From the NCBI GenBank assembly GCA_902826115.1, contig CADEDO010000012.1:1-64000 (forward strand): a DNA stretch of 64,000 nt, written 5' to 3'. Positions 47,386 to 57,862 of the stretch are shown here, one piece after another. Position 1 is the first letter of the stretch; each line of letters opens with the position of its first letter. A program made the translations under genes and the position numbers. A model generated the notes under the pieces. That model had not been told where the DNA came from. It saw nothing but the letters and a program-made list of their open reading frames with translations, and made no database searches. The DNA is from an uncultured Nitrosomonas sp. (GTDB lineage: Bacteria; Pseudomonadota; Gammaproteobacteria; Burkholderiales; Nitrosomonadaceae).

Positions 47386-47448
47386 AGTGATACTCCCCTG
47401 AATGTAAAGTGAAATGAAGCCATGCAATGATGATTGGGATGATCTTGT

Positions 47449-50250
47449 TTAAGCATAGTGCCGCTCTTCACCGGTGCCGTACAGATTAGTCACACAACGC
47501 ATGCATAAAGTGGGATGGTCGGTGTGGTGGCCGACATCCTGGCGATAATGCCAGCAACGTTCGCATTTGGTTTGTGTGCTGGGCGCTACAGAAATGCCTT
47601 CCTGTTGTGTATCGCTGACCTGAATCAGATGCGCTTCAGAAACAATCAGTACAAAACGCAAGTCATCGCTCAATGCATCGAGCAACGCAAAATCCTCTTG
47701 AGTGGCGCGAATCTCCACCGTTGCTGCCAGCGAAGAACCGATCTCGCCTTGAGCGCGGGCATCTTCCAGTTTCTTTAGCACTTGTGAGCGCACAGTTCGT
47801 ATTTGGGTCCAGCGCTGTTGTAATGATTGGATATCAGACTGAGCTGGAAAGCGATGCCACTGATGAAGTAATACGCTGCCTTCGGTATCGCCAGTCAGAT
47901 GCTCCCAAACTTCCTCTGAGGTAAAGCTCAGGATAGGTGCAAACAAACGTACCAGGCTATGTGCGATATGGTAGAGCGCTGTTTGTGCCGAACGACGGGG
48001 TATGCCTTGAGTGGCGGCTGTGTACAGACGGTCTTTAAGAATATCCAGATAAAAACCGCCCAGGTCTTCAGAACAGAAGTTGTGCAATTGATGTACGATT
48101 TGATGAAACTCGTAACGATCATAACCTTGCGTTAAATCTTCCTGGAATGCTTCCGTCATCGCCAGCATGTAACGATCAATTTCCAGGCAATCAGTCATGG
48201 CAACCAGATCGGTTTGTGGATTAAAATCCATTAGATTGGCTAGCAAAAAGCGTAATGTGTTGCGGATACGACGATAGCTTTCTACCACCCGCTTCAGAAT
48301 CTCTTCCGAAATGGAAAGTTCACCCGAGTAATCCGTAGATGCCACCCACAAGCGCAGAATATCGGCCCCAGACGTATCCATCACTTTCTGCGGAGCGATC
48401 ACATTGCCCTTGGATTTGCTCATTTTGTGGCCGGTGCCATCGACCACGAATCCGTGAGTCAGCAATGCATCGTAAGGTGCCCGACCATCGATGGCGCAAC
48501 CCGTTAGCAATGATGACTGGAACCAGCCTCGATGCTGGTCGGAGCCTTCCAAATAAAGGTCAATCGGATATTTAAGTTGAGCATTGGGCTTTACCACCGT
48601 ATCGTGCGTAGTGCCGGAATCAAACCAGACATCCAGCGTATCCGTCAGTTTTCTGTAGTCCTTGGCTTCGTCGCCCAGTAATTCTGCGGCGTCCAGCGCA
48701 AACCAGGCCTCAATGCCTTGTCGTTCCACTTTTTGTGCAACTTGTTCGAGCAGTTCAAGTGACCGTGGATGCGGCACATGGGTTTCTTTGTGTACAAAAA
48801 GCGTCATCGGTACGCCCCAGTTGCGTTGACGTGAAACGCACCAGTCTGGACGATTCCTGATCATGGCTTCGAGGCGGGCCTTTCCCCATGCTGGATAGAA
48901 TGCCGTGGACTCAACAGCTTGCATGGCCAGTTCGCGCAAAGTTTTTTGTTGCCCGGGCGAGTCGTTAGTATTGCGCTGATTCATGCCTATAAACCATTGT
49001 GGCGTGGCGCGAAAAATAATCGGAGTTTTATGGCGCCAGCAATGCGGATAGCTGTGCTCGATCTTTTTCAGGCAAAACAGATGTTCGTTGGTTTTGAGGG
49101 TATCAATCACGACTTCATTGGCCTTCCAAACTGAAAGATCGCCGACTAAAGGAGTGTTAGGATTAAATTTGCCATTGCCATCCACGGGGCTCTCATTGGG
49201 TAAGCCGTATTGTTGTCCTGCAAAGTAATCGTCCAGGCCATGTGCGGGTGCTGTATGCACAAGTCCTGTGCCCGCTTCCAGAGTGACATGCTTGCCGCAA
49301 ATGATATTGACTGTGCGTGACTCAAACGGGTGCTGCAAGGATAAATGTTCCAGCGCCTGACCTTTGCAAGTAGCCAAGATATCGCCAGTCAAACCATAGC
49401 GCTCCAGACAGATTGTTGCCAGTTCGTTAGCGAGGATCAGTAATCCCCTTGAAGTTTTTACCAGTATGTAATCAAAATCAGGATGCACGCTGACGGCTTG
49501 ATTGGCAGGCAATGTCCACGGGGTAGTGGTCCAGATGATGGCATAGGTTGGGGTGTTCGCAGGTATGGCGACGCCGAAGGCTTTATTGAGCGTTCCTTGT
49601 GCAGAAGACTGGACTTCAAATCCTACATCAATCGCAGGTGAGGTTTTATCTTCGTATTCCACTTCAGCTTCAGCCAATGCAGAACCGCAATCGATACACC
49701 AATTCACTGGTTTCTGGCCCTGATACAGATAACCACTCTGATAAATCTTACCTAAGGCGCGAATGATATCCGCTTCCGTTTTGAAATTCATGGTGAGGTA
49801 AGGATGATCCCAGTCGCCCAGTACTCCCAAGCGAATGAAATCAGCTTTCTGTCTTTCTACCTGCTCTTTGGCAAAGGCACGGCAAAGTTCGCGCACTTTG
49901 TCGGCAGGCAAATGCTTGCCATGTTTCTTTTCAATCTGATGCTCAATGGGAAGTCCATGACAATCCCAACCGGGTACGTAAGGTGCATCAAATCCAGCCA
50001 ATGTTTTGCTTTTAATGATGATATCTTTGAGAATCTTATTGACAGCATGACCAATATGAATGTCACCGTTTGCGTAAGGAGGGCCGTCATGCAGAATGAA
50101 CTTTGGACGTCCTTTGCCGGCGGAACGGATTTTCTGGTACAGGTTTTTTTCTTGCCACGCTTTCAGCATGCCAGGTTCACGGCTAGCCAGATTGCCGCGC
50201 ATGGGAAAGGGGGTATCAAGTAAATTGAGGGTTTTCTTATAATCAGTCAT
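47449..50250 (-). CDS. ileS: Isoleucyl-tRNA synthetase
   Basis: A 933-residue class I synthetase from ATG 50250 (a GTG at 50259 adds three residues). [17 protein letters not shown] is the HIGH motif, with the editing domain from about 190 to 400. [17 protein letters not shown] near residue 605 is KMSKS. The C-terminal zinc finger has two CxxC pairs, in [14 protein letters not shown] and [10 protein letters not shown], as in bacterial IleS type 1. Length matches E. coli (938). It belongs to the ribF-ileS-lspA unit. Confidence 0.97.
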   Translation of the reverse strand: MTDYKKTLNLLDTPFPMRGNLASREPGMLKAWQEKNLYQKIRSAGKGRPKFILHDGPPYANGDIHIGHAVNKILKDIIIKSKTLAGFDAPYVPGWDCHGLPIEHQIEKKHGKHLPADKVRELCRAFAKEQVERQKADFIRLGVLGDWDHPYLTMNFKTEADIIRALGKIYQSGYLYQGQKPVNWCIDCGSALAEAEVEYEDKTSPAIDVGFEVQSSAQGTLNKAFGVAIPANTPTYAIIWTTTPWTLPANQAVSVHPDFDYILVKTSRGLLILANELATICLERYGLTGDILATCKGQALEHLSLQHPFESRTVNIICGKHVTLEAGTGLVHTAPAHGLDDYFAGQQYGLPNESPVDGNGKFNPNTPLVGDLSVWKANEVVIDTLKTNEHLFCLKKIEHSYPHCWRHKTPIIFRATPQWFIGMNQRNTNDSPGQQKTLRELAMQAVESTAFYPAWGKARLEAMIRNRPDWCVSRQRNWGVPMTLFVHKETHVPHPRSLELLEQVAQKVERQGIEAWFALDAAELLGDEAKDYRKLTDTLDVWFDSGTTHDTVVKPNAQLKYPIDLYLEGSDQHRGWFQSSLLTGCAIDGRAPYDALLTHGFVVDGTGHKMSKSKGNVIAPQKVMDTSGADILRLWVASTDYSGELSISEEILKRVVESYRRIRNTLRFLLANLMDFNPQTDLVAMTDCLEIDRYMLAMTEAFQEDLTQGYDRYEFHQIVHQLHNFCSEDLGGFYLDILKDRLYTAATQGIPRRSAQTALYHIAHSLVRLFAPILSFTSEEVWEHLTGDTEGSVLLHQWHRFPAQSDIQSLQQRWTQIRTVRSQVLKKLEDARAQGEIGSSLAATVEIRATQEDFALLDALSDDLRFVLIVSEAHLIQVSDTQQEGISVAPSTQTKCERCWHYRQDVGHHTDHPTLCMRCVTNLYGTGEERHYA

Positions 50251-50299
50251 GAAATTCACAATTAATGGGTTAAAGGAGCAGCTTGTTGCTTTAATGATT

Positions 50300-51244
50300 C
50301 TAAGTCATTAGAAAGAAATCTTTTGCCTGAGCGACATCTTTCTTGATTTGTTCGACGAGCGTATCCAAGTCAGCATATTTTTCTTCATTACGCAGTTTGT
50401 GCAGAAAATCAACTTGCAAACGACGACCATAAATATTTTGGTTAAAGTCAAATAAGTGCACTTCCAGTATCGGTTGGCCATTGTCATGCACGGTCGGCCT
50501 TACTCCCAAACTGGCAACACCGGGTAGCACAGCCGTGGGTGATGAAGCGCTGGCGCCATGCACGGCTACAACAAAAATACCGGATAGAGGGAGACAATGA
50601 TGTCGCAATGGAATATTTGCTGTTGGGAATCCAATTTGTTTGCCCAATTTGTCGCCATCGACGACACGCCCCGTGATGCTGTATGGTTTGCCCAGCAATT
50701 GCTTGACTGCGTCGAAATTGCCATGAGCAAGTGCCCGTCTGGTCGCGGTGCTTGAGACGCGGTGCTCATCAATGATAACACTGGGCATGATTTCTACTTC
50801 AAAACCATTCTCAGTTGATAACGCTTGTAACATGGCCAGATCACCTGAGCGCCGCGCACCAAAGCGGAAATCATCCCCTACCAGCAACCAGCGTACAGAA
50901 AGTTCTTTATTCAGAATGCGTTGAATAAATTCTTCCGGACTGATTCTGGCAAAATCATAATTGAACCGGCAAACATGCACACAATCGATTCTGGATTGAG
51001 CTAATAATTCCAGTTTTCTGCGCAAACTGGTTAATCGAGCTGGCGCCTGGTCTGGTGCAAAGAACTCACGTGGATGCGGCTCAAAAGTCATTACACAAGC
51101 AGGAAGATCCCGTTGATAGGCAACATTTCTCAGACGATTGAGCATGGCTTGATGTCCTAAGTGAACGCCATCAAAATTACCAATGGTCAGTGCGATCGGT
51201 TTCTTAGCGCATATTGATTTCCTTCGCCAAGTGTGCATGAGCAT
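50300..51244 (-). CDS. ribF: Bifunctional riboflavin kinase/FAD synthetase
   Basis: A 314-residue enzyme that phosphorylates riboflavin to FMN and adenylates it to FAD. The N-terminal nucleotidyltransferase has [18 protein letters not shown]. The C-terminal flavokinase domain has [13 protein letters not shown] and [13 protein letters not shown], and [15 protein letters not shown] is the ligand loop. The ATG at 51244 is preceded by AAGG. A short gap of 49 bases links it to ileS. Confidence 0.95.
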   Translation of the reverse strand: MLMHTWRRKSICAKKPIALTIGNFDGVHLGHQAMLNRLRNVAYQRDLPACVMTFEPHPREFFAPDQAPARLTSLRRKLELLAQSRIDCVHVCRFNYDFARISPEEFIQRILNKELSVRWLLVGDDFRFGARRSGDLAMLQALSTENGFEVEIMPSVIIDEHRVSSTATRRALAHGNFDAVKQLLGKPYSITGRVVDGDKLGKQIGFPTANIPLRHHCLPLSGIFVVAVHGASASSPTAVLPGVASLGVRPTVHDNGQPILEVHLFDFNQNIYGRRLQVDFLHKLRNEEKYADLDTLVEQIKKDVAQAKDFFLMT

Positions 51245-51372
51245 GGGAGCCTTAAAATTATTAATTTTAGCTTGTTTAAGGCGAGCAGGTCTAGTTTGTG
51301 CTTGGTTATTATGGGTAGTAATTTGAAATGATTTTCTTAATAAAGAATAGTTTTCTTGCTTGCTCGTTAATT

Positions 51373-51381
51373 TGCTATATT
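51373..51381 (+). promoter_or_regulatory. Extended -10 promoter candidate for slmA
   Basis: TGC followed by TATATT (51373-51381) is an extended -10 element, about 40 bases before the slmA start at 51420. No good -35 box is present at the proper distance, which an extended -10 may not need. Confidence 0.4.
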
Positions 51382-51419
51382 CTGTGCATCGCCTTGTTTC
51401 TTCGCTGTGGTGAAATTGA

Positions 51420-52010
51420 ATGTTGCCGGAAAAATCAAATGAGAGAAGTGATCAGATCTTGCAGGCTCTGGCTGCGATGCTTGAGCATCCTCAGAGAGTA
51501 AGGATTACCATTGCCGCATTGGCTGCTCAACTGGGGATTTCAGAATCCTCACTATATCGTTGTTTTCATAATAAATCAGCGATGTTCGAGGCTTTGATTG
51601 AGTTTATTGAGCGAACATTATTCGTGCTGATTAACAAAATCTTGCAAGAAGAACCTTGTGGTGTTCAGCAGATCGAGAGTTTGTTGCTGTTGTTGTTAGG
51701 CTTTTCGCGCAAGAATCCGGGAATGACACGCATTCTGATTGGCGATGTATTGATTAATGAGAATGAACATTTGCAGTTAAGAATTAATCAGTTGCATGAT
51801 CGATTGGAGGCTACCTTAAAGCAGGCATTACGTTTTGCTGTGAGCGAGCATCGTATTAATGCTAATTGTGATGTGACTGCTCAAGCGAATTTATTGATGT
51901 GTTTTGTTGTTGGTCGATGGCATCAGTTTGTAAAGAGTGGGTTCATGCGTGATCCTGTAGCCAATTGGAATGTTCAAAGACTAATTGTACTTCCGCCAGA
52001 GCAACTCTAA
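51420..52010 (+). CDS. slmA: Nucleoid occlusion factor SlmA
   Basis: A 196-residue TetR-fold protein. ITIAALAAQLGISESSLYRC and FHNKSAMFEALIEFIE are the helix-turn-helix region, with LLLLLLGFSRKNPGMTRILIGDVL typical of SlmA. From memory the match to E. coli SlmA extends over the whole length (198 residues). SlmA binds chromosomal sites and blocks FtsZ ring assembly over the nucleoid. It is convergent with moeB and divergent from ribF. Confidence 0.85.
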   Translation: MLPEKSNERSDQILQALAAMLEHPQRVRITIAALAAQLGISESSLYRCFHNKSAMFEALIEFIERTLFVLINKILQEEPCGVQQIESLLLLLLGFSRKNPGMTRILIGDVLINENEHLQLRINQLHDRLEATLKQALRFAVSEHRINANCDVTAQANLLMCFVVGRWHQFVKSGFMRDPVANWNVQRLIVLPPEQL

Positions 52011-52015
52011 AGCAT

Positions 52016-52780
52016 TTAATCGACAGGTTTGGTCATGCAAGCGGCGCATACAGGATCCTTGTGCAACTTGATTGAACGCCAGTTCATGGTGAGTCCATCC
52101 AATAATTGCAAACGGCCATTTAGGCTATTGCCAATTCCCAGCAAGATTTTGAGGGTTTCTGCTGCTTGCATGCAACCGATAATACCTACCAGCGGGGAGA
52201 ATACACCCATTATTGAGCAAGGCATGTCTGCAGTATGTTGTTCTTCGTTGAATGGATATAAGCAGTGATAGCAAGGGCTATCTGAGTAGCGTAGATCAAA
52301 TACGGAAATTTGCCCTTCAAAACGCACTACAGCACCGGAAATTAATGGTTTCTTGTGAAGAATACAGGCTCGATTTATTTGATAGCGAGTCATGAAATTA
52401 TCACTGGCATCAACGACAACATCCACTTCTGGTGTTAGTGCTGATAGTTCCGTTTCGCCGATATTGGCGTGTACGGCAGTTATGTTTATTTCTGGATTAA
52501 TTGCGGTCAGTGTATTTTTTGCTGAGAGTATTTTAGGTCGACCGACTGAATCGGTGTTATGAATAATTTGCCTTTGTAGATTAGTAAGATCAACCTGATC
52601 GCCATCATAGATGATCAGGTTGCCAACTCCACTTGCCGCCAGATACATGGCGGCAGGAGAACCCAAGCCGCCAGCGCCAACAATTAATACGCGTGCTCGA
52701 TTGAGTCGCTCCTGTCCTGAAATATCAATTTGCGGTAACAGGATATGGCGGCTATATCTGAGCAGCTGGTTATCATTCAC
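52016..52780 (-). CDS. moeB: MoeB/ThiF-family adenylyltransferase
   Basis: A 254-residue E1-like enzyme. VLIVGAGGLGSPAAMYLA is the ATP loop, NLIIYDGDQVDLTNLQRQII the conserved helix, and PCYHCLYP with CAACM are the two zinc-binding Cys pairs. It adenylates the C-terminal Gly-Gly of MoaD (or ThiS). No thi or moa gene is in the window, so MoeB against ThiF cannot be fixed; MoeB is favoured by length. It follows ctpA by 11 bases in the same direction. Confidence 0.88.
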   Translation of the reverse strand: MNDNQLLRYSRHILLPQIDISGQERLNRARVLIVGAGGLGSPAAMYLAASGVGNLIIYDGDQVDLTNLQRQIIHNTDSVGRPKILSAKNTLTAINPEINITAVHANIGETELSALTPEVDVVVDASDNFMTRYQINRACILHKKPLISGAVVRFEGQISVFDLRYSDSPCYHCLYPFNEEQHTADMPCSIMGVFSPLVGIIGCMQAAETLKILLGIGNSLNGRLQLLDGLTMNWRSIKLHKDPVCAACMTKPVD

Positions 52781-52791
52781 GATCCTGATAA

Positions 52792-54222
52792 TCAGCTATC
52801 AGTTTCATCGCTCTTTTTTTCGGGAGATGAAGTAATTCCCTTGAAGTAATTCATTGCCTGAATTAGTAAGAGATCTTCAGCCGAGCCAAATTCGATGGGT
52901 GCTTTATTTTTCTTATCTTTATTCTTGTTGTCTTTCTTCTTGCGTGCAGGTTTTTCTGCAGTTTTATCGACATTACCATCAGCCTTTTTCGTTTCTGCTT
53001 TTTTGCCGCTAGATAAATGACGATTGAGATCGGCTTCACGCAAACGCTGATCATCGCTTTCTTCCGCTTCATCCAGAATATCCGGTGTAATGCCCTTTGC
53101 TTGGATCGACTGACCATTAGGCGTGTAATAACGCGCTGTAGTCAGTTTAATGGCGGTATTGTTTCCTAGCGGTAATATGGTCTGAACGGATCCTTTGCCA
53201 AAGGTTTGTGAACCCATTACCACAGAACGCTTATGATCCTGCAGCGCACCGGCAACAATCTCAGATGCTGAAGCCGAGCCGCCATTAACCAATGTGATCA
53301 TCGGTACAGTTTTGGCTTCGGAAGGCAGTCCTTTCAAATAATCATCATCAGGTCCGCGCAAATAATACTCCGGATTGGCGTGTAGCTTCATTTTTGCATC
53401 AGCACTGCGCCCTTCTGTATATACGACGAGAGCATTCTCTGGCAGAAAAGCAGCTGACACGGCTACTGCACCATTGAGCAATCCGCCCGGATCATTTCTC
53501 AGATCCAATATGAGTCCCTTCATCGGACCGGCATTATCTGCAAAAAGATTTTTAATGGCTTGTGCTAGATTCTCGCCTGTTTGTTCTTGAAATTGTGTAA
53601 TGCGAATATAAGCGTAACCAGGCTCAATCATTTTTGATTTTACGCTTTGAATTTTTATGATGTCGCGTACCAAATTAAAAATGAGTGGTTCAGTTTCACC
53701 TTCCCGTACGATGGTAATCTTGATTGCAGTATTGGGCTTGCCGCGCATCAGTTTGATGGCATCGTTCAGTGTCATGCCTTTGACAATCGTGTCGTCCAAC
53801 TTGACAATGAGATCGCCTGTTTTTACGCCTGCCCGGAAAGCCGGTGTATCTTCAATGGGAGAAATGACTTTTACGACCCCGTCTTCCATCGTAACTTGAA
53901 TGCCTAATCCACCAAACTCACCTTGTGTGCCGATTTGAAGCTCCTTGTAATCATCTTTGTCGAGATAAGATGAGTGAGGATCAAGACCAACCAGCATGCC
54001 GTTGATTGCTTCGGTAATCAGTTTTTTGTCTTCTACAGTTTCTACATAATCGCTTTTGATGCGACCAAATACTTGTGCAAATGTGCGTAATTCTTCGATA
54101 GGAAGCGGATGAAGAGCTTCGATGTTATCCTTTTTGGCAATAGCAGAGAAATTCAAACTGATCATCACTCCGGTGATTACACCAATCAGAATCAAACCTG
54201 TTTTCTTAATTACGTTACTCAT
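52792..54222 (-). CDS. ctpA: C-terminal processing protease CtpA (S41)
   Basis: A 476-residue periplasmic serine protease. An N-terminal membrane segment (about 7-29) anchors or exports it. A PDZ domain (about 95-175, EFGGLGIQVTMEDGVVKVIS) precedes the S41 core, where VNGGSASASEIVAGAL holds the catalytic Ser and GSQTFGKGSVQTILPL the Lys. The C-terminal 90 residues are Lys/Glu-rich and low complexity. CtpA trims periplasmic or peptidoglycan-related substrates. It sits between envC and moeB, and the gene order gpmA-envC-ctpA-moeB is common in betaproteobacteria. Confidence 0.95.
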   Translation of the reverse strand: MSNVIKKTGLILIGVITGVMISLNFSAIAKKDNIEALHPLPIEELRTFAQVFGRIKSDYVETVEDKKLITEAINGMLVGLDPHSSYLDKDDYKELQIGTQGEFGGLGIQVTMEDGVVKVISPIEDTPAFRAGVKTGDLIVKLDDTIVKGMTLNDAIKLMRGKPNTAIKITIVREGETEPLIFNLVRDIIKIQSVKSKMIEPGYAYIRITQFQEQTGENLAQAIKNLFADNAGPMKGLILDLRNDPGGLLNGAVAVSAAFLPENALVVYTEGRSADAKMKLHANPEYYLRGPDDDYLKGLPSEAKTVPMITLVNGGSASASEIVAGALQDHKRSVVMGSQTFGKGSVQTILPLGNNTAIKLTTARYYTPNGQSIQAKGITPDILDEAEESDDQRLREADLNRHLSSGKKAETKKADGNVDKTAEKPARKKKDNKNKDKKNKAPIEFGSAEDLLLIQAMNYFKGITSSPEKKSDETDS

Positions 54223-54268
54223 TATGCTATCTCCGCACTGATCGAATTTATGTAAATGGTTAATACGC

Positions 54269-55483
54269 TCATTCTATTTTTATCCATGACAAAGGATCAA
54301 ATGGTTTGCCCTTGTGACGAAGCTCAAAGTATAAACCTGTGTCTGGATTTCCACCGCTATTTCCAACTGTTGCAATTGTATCGCCCCCTCGAATAATATC
54401 ACCCACTTTTTTGAGAAGTGTCTCATTATTACCATAAAGGCTCATGTAGTTATTGCCATGATCTAAGATCATCAGGTTACCAAACCCACGCAACCAATCA
54501 GCAAATACCACCCTACCTTCAGAAATAGCTTTAACATCGCTACCGTTAGGTGATTGGATAAACAATCCTTTCCACATCACATGCTTACCTGAACGTTGAC
54601 CACCAAAGCTGTTCAGAAGTTTCCCGCGCACTGGTAAATTTAATTTGCCTCTGAGGGATGAGAATGGAATGCCTGTGGTGGATGCATTCGGGAGTTTGCT
54701 GTTAATAAGGGTGTTTTTGGATTTTTCCTGTACGAGTAATTTGTTAATTTCATTAACTAGATTGGTGATGCGCTTTTCATCGCTTTGCAGCTTGTTAATC
54801 TCTTGCTGCTGTTGCGTAATTTGACCGGATATTTGTGTAAGCATAACGTGATGCTTGTTTTTTGCTTGTTCAAGTTTTTGGCGTTGTGTGGAATATTCGG
54901 ACTGGATGGTAATGATCTCTTGTTTTTTTTGATGACTGGCATGTGCCAGATCTTGAATTTGATTTTGATGATTTTGAAGATCTTTAATGCTCTCTGCAGC
55001 AGCTAGTGAGAACTTTTTGTAGTAATGAAGATCTCGTGCAATTTGGTGAGGGTCTTTTTGATTGACCACTAATCGGAGATAATCTTGCTGTCCTTTTAGA
55101 TACTGCTGGTAAAGTAGTTTTTCAAGTTGATTGCGTTCTAATTCGATTTCATTTTTTATTTGTTGATATTGAGCTTGCAATTGTTTGAAATCTTCATTAG
55201 CTTTGCGATCCTTTTCAAGGAGTTTGGTTAGCTTCTGATTAATCGAATGAATTGCATGTTCAGTTTCCTGCAATGCCTCAGAAGTATCTTGCTTTAATGC
55301 TTCTTTGCTGGCCAGCTCTTTCTGTAAAGACTGAATGCGCTCGCGAAGTACTGTGAGGTTCTCCTGATTGTCCGAGAAAGCTGAAAGCGGATAAAAAAGA
55401 GTCAAAATGCTAAACAGCATTAACTTGAAATATGAAATATAGATGAGGCTAAACGTATCAGCTTTCAGATATGATTTTTCCAA
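54269..55483 (-). CDS. envC: EnvC-like murein hydrolase activator
   Basis: A 404-residue periplasmic protein: signal/membrane segment (about 12-38), a long coiled coil (about 40-260) and a C-terminal LytM domain (about 290-404). The LytM block has GRVVFADWLRGFGNLMILDH and NYMSLYGNNE and LYFELRHKGKPFDPLSWI. As in E. coli EnvC the zinc histidines of true M23 peptidases are absent at the usual places, so it is probably an activator of amidases and not itself an enzyme. It lies 46 bases upstream of ctpA. Confidence 0.92.
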   Translation of the reverse strand: MEKSYLKADTFSLIYISYFKLMLFSILTLFYPLSAFSDNQENLTVLRERIQSLQKELASKEALKQDTSEALQETEHAIHSINQKLTKLLEKDRKANEDFKQLQAQYQQIKNEIELERNQLEKLLYQQYLKGQQDYLRLVVNQKDPHQIARDLHYYKKFSLAAAESIKDLQNHQNQIQDLAHASHQKKQEIITIQSEYSTQRQKLEQAKNKHHVMLTQISGQITQQQQEINKLQSDEKRITNLVNEINKLLVQEKSKNTLINSKLPNASTTGIPFSSLRGKLNLPVRGKLLNSFGGQRSGKHVMWKGLFIQSPNGSDVKAISEGRVVFADWLRGFGNLMILDHGNNYMSLYGNNETLLKKVGDIIRGGDTIATVGNSGGNPDTGLYFELRHKGKPFDPLSWIKIE

Positions 55484-55541
55484 GATAATGCGTCGAGTGT
55501 TCGTAGCTTAGATTTATGTAGTTAAATAAATTAATTCTGCT

Positions 55542-56291
55542 TTAATTTTTTGATTTTCCTTGATTGGCTACAATTTGCATTGCCTCTTGGATCTCTGATA
55601 GATTCCCCAGATAATAATTTTGTATAGGCTTCATATTGTCATCAAGTTCGTAGACAAGCGGAACACCGGTAGGGATGTTGCAATTAAGAATTTCTTCTTC
55701 AGACATATTATCTAGATACTTAACTAGTGCTCGCAGTGAGTTGCCATGCGCGACAATAATGACGCTTTTGCCAGTTTGAATTTGGGGCGCGATCGTTGTG
55801 TTCCAATACGGCAAGAATCTTGCAACAGTATCTTTGAGACATTCTGTTAGAGGGATTTCGTCCTGACTTAAATGTTTATAGCGCGGGTCAGTGCCGGGAT
55901 AGCGATCATCATCCATAGTCAATGCTGGCGGCCTGGCGTCATAGCTTCGTCGCCAAATTAAAACTTGGTCATCACCATATTTTGCTGCAGTTTCAGCTTT
56001 GTTTAATCCTTGTAGCGCGCCATAGTGCCGTTCATTTAATCGCCAGGTGTGGTGAATTGGGATCCACATTTGATCCATTTCATCAAGTGTTATCCACAAA
56101 GTGCGGATGGCGCGTTTGAGTACTGACGTGTAAGCGATATCAAATGTGAATCCGTGTTCTCTTAGAAGTTGCCCGGCAACTTGGGCTTCTTGTAAACCTT
56201 TGGGTGTTAAATCGACATCTGTCCAGCCAGTAAATCGATTCTCTTTGTTCCAGGTGCTTTCTCCATGTCGAAGGAGAACAATTTTCTTCAT
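55542..56291 (-). CDS. gpmA: 2,3-bisphosphoglycerate-dependent phosphoglycerate mutase
   Basis: A 249-residue histidine phosphatase-fold enzyme. [20 protein letters not shown] has the phospho-accepting His, [11 protein letters not shown] and [16 protein letters not shown] are the family motifs, and [14 protein letters not shown] carries the second His. It interconverts 3- and 2-phosphoglycerate. It is first in the gpmA-envC-ctpA-moeB string, and divergent from the rhodanese gene across 329 bases. Confidence 0.97.
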   Translation of the reverse strand: MKKIVLLRHGESTWNKENRFTGWTDVDLTPKGLQEAQVAGQLLREHGFTFDIAYTSVLKRAIRTLWITLDEMDQMWIPIHHTWRLNERHYGALQGLNKAETAAKYGDDQVLIWRRSYDARPPALTMDDDRYPGTDPRYKHLSQDEIPLTECLKDTVARFLPYWNTTIAPQIQTGKSVIIVAHGNSLRALVKYLDNMSEEEILNCNIPTGVPLVYELDDNMKPIQNYYLGNLSEIQEAMQIVANQGKSKN

Positions 56292-56620
56292 ATTAATCTT
56301 GGTTGTGAAAAGGGATGTGATTATTCAAATCGATAAAAATCTGTCGATATTTTAGTATAGTTTATGGGTAAATGCAGCATCTAACTGATTTTTTGCGCGA
56401 AAATAATGTGCGTAATATACTTTTTTGCGGAAAATGAGTACTTAATGTAGCTTCTGATTGTTTTTTAAGGACGGAAGCTCAATACAAAATCCCGTGTTAA
56501 TTGTTATGAATTTGTAAGCAAAATGTTAATATGATTAGGTTCTACTGGTGAAATTAATGAAATCTCGGAATTAGCCAGTTTCTGATAAAATTGATATTTA
56601 AAGAATAAAATAAAAGGCAT
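56292..56620. other. AT-rich divergent intergenic region gpmA / rhodanese
   Basis: 329 AT-rich bases separate two divergent operons. I found no short gene or RNA. Several -10-like hexamers occur (for example TATACT on the minus strand near 56350), but none had a convincing -35 partner. Confidence 0.45.
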
Positions 56621-57058
56621 ATGGAATCGTTATTATTATTACAAGATCACTTTCTTCTGAGGGTTGAGAATTTACTCTTTGTTATTACAGCAACTGTGAG
56701 TGGTATATTATTATTGTGGTCATTGGTATCACAGCGTGGCATTAAAGAAGTTGATACGCGTGAGGCTGTTCAGCTTATCAATCATCAAGATGCACTAATA
56801 CTTGACGTGCGGGATGATAGTGAATATGCGGCAGGCCATTTGCCTAATTCAAAACATGTTCCTTCCGAAAAGATTGAAGAGCGCTGGACTGAGTTGGAAA
56901 AATTTAAGGATAAACCTATTGTCGTGATTTACCAGGGAGGGGTTCGATCGAATCGCCCTAGTTTAGTCCTAAAGAAGAATGGATTTTCTCAAGTATTTAA
57001 TTTAATGGGTGGTATTGATGCCTGGAAGCGGGCGAGTTTGCCGATTGTAAAGCGCTAG
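56621..57058 (+). CDS. Membrane-anchored rhodanese-like protein lacking the catalytic Cys
   Basis: A 145-residue YibN-like protein with one N-terminal membrane helix (about 15-38) and a rhodanese domain (about 45-140). LDVRDDSEYAAGHLPNSKHV is the CH2A-type motif. The active loop reads VVIYQGGVRSNRPS. In active family members a Cys is five residues before that Arg; here it is Tyr104 (codon 56930-56932). Sulfur transfer by the usual mechanism is therefore unlikely. It is first of a string with grxC (9 bases later), secB, SH3 and gpsA. Confidence 0.88.
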   Translation: MESLLLLQDHFLLRVENLLFVITATVSGILLLWSLVSQRGIKEVDTREAVQLINHQDALILDVRDDSEYAAGHLPNSKHVPSEKIEERWTELEKFKDKPIVVIYQGGVRSNRPSLVLKKNGFSQVFNLMGGIDAWKRASLPIVKR

Positions 57059-57067
57059 AGGAATCGA

Positions 57068-57325
57068 ATGCCTAAAGTTATTATGTACACAACAGGCTCT
57101 TGTCCTTATTGTAAAATGGCGGAAAATTTGTTGCGCTCTAAAGGAATTCAGGAGATTGAAAAAATTCGTGTTGACTTAGAGCCAGATCAACGTGCCAAGA
57201 TGATGGAAAAAACAGGACGTCGCACTGTTCCGCAAATCTATATCGGGGAACGGTATGTTGGTGGTTATGATGATTTGTCGCAACTAGATCGCAAGGGTGA
57301 ATTAACAGCATTGCTAGCAACTTGA
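57068..57325 (+). CDS. grxC: Glutaredoxin 3
   Basis: An 85-residue glutaredoxin with the dithiol site CPYC in TTGSCPYCKMAENLL, the cis-Pro loop GRRTVPQIYIGERYVGGYDD and the GG glutathione-binding turn. It reduces protein and glutathione disulfides. It follows the rhodanese gene by 9 bases with AGAGGA before the ATG. Confidence 0.95.
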   Translation: MPKVIMYTTGSCPYCKMAENLLRSKGIQEIEKIRVDLEPDQRAKMMEKTGRRTVPQIYIGERYVGGYDDLSQLDRKGELTALLAT

Positions 57326-57390
57326 TCGTGTGTTTTGACGCGATTTTCGCTATATGGAAAGTTTGATTTTTTAATTAAGGTAAAGTAATT

Positions 57391-57828
57391 ATGAGCGAGC
57401 AACCACAACCAATATTTGCTATAGAAAAAATCTACGTGAGAGATTTGTCCTTGGAAATTCCCAATGCGCCCAATATTTTCCTGGAAAGAGATACTCCTGA
57501 GATTAATATGCAGCTTGGAAGTAAAAATCAAACTATTGATGAAGGATTGTATGAGGTGCTGCTAACAGTGACTGTGACCGCTAAAATTAACGATAAGATC
57601 ATGTTTCTGGTCGAAGTGCAGCAAGCAGGTATTTTTCGAATTCGTAATGTGTCTGATGAAGAAATTGGTCCGGTATTAGGCATTGGATGTCCTAATATAC
57701 TTTTTCCTTACTTACGTGAAGTTGTATCGGATGTGGTAACGCGAGCTGGTTTCCCAGCAGTTATTCTCAGCCCGGTCAATTTTGAAGCTATTTATCAGCA
57801 AAAGATAGCGGAAGCGAAACCGAACTAG
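57391..57828 (+). CDS. secB: Protein-export chaperone SecB
   Basis: A 145-residue SecB. IFAIEKIYVRDLSLEIPNAP is the opening strand, QAGIFRIRNVSDEEIGPVL the middle, and CPNILFPYLREVVSDVVTRA with GFPAVILSPVNFEAIY the helix that forms the tetramer and SecA contact. It holds presecretory proteins unfolded and hands them to SecA. The grxC-secB-gpsA linkage is common in proteobacteria. Confidence 0.97.
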   Translation: MSEQPQPIFAIEKIYVRDLSLEIPNAPNIFLERDTPEINMQLGSKNQTIDEGLYEVLLTVTVTAKINDKIMFLVEVQQAGIFRIRNVSDEEIGPVLGIGCPNILFPYLREVVSDVVTRAGFPAVILSPVNFEAIYQQKIAEAKPN

Positions 57829-57862
57829 AACAGAACTGAAAGCACATGAGGTAAGCATATCA

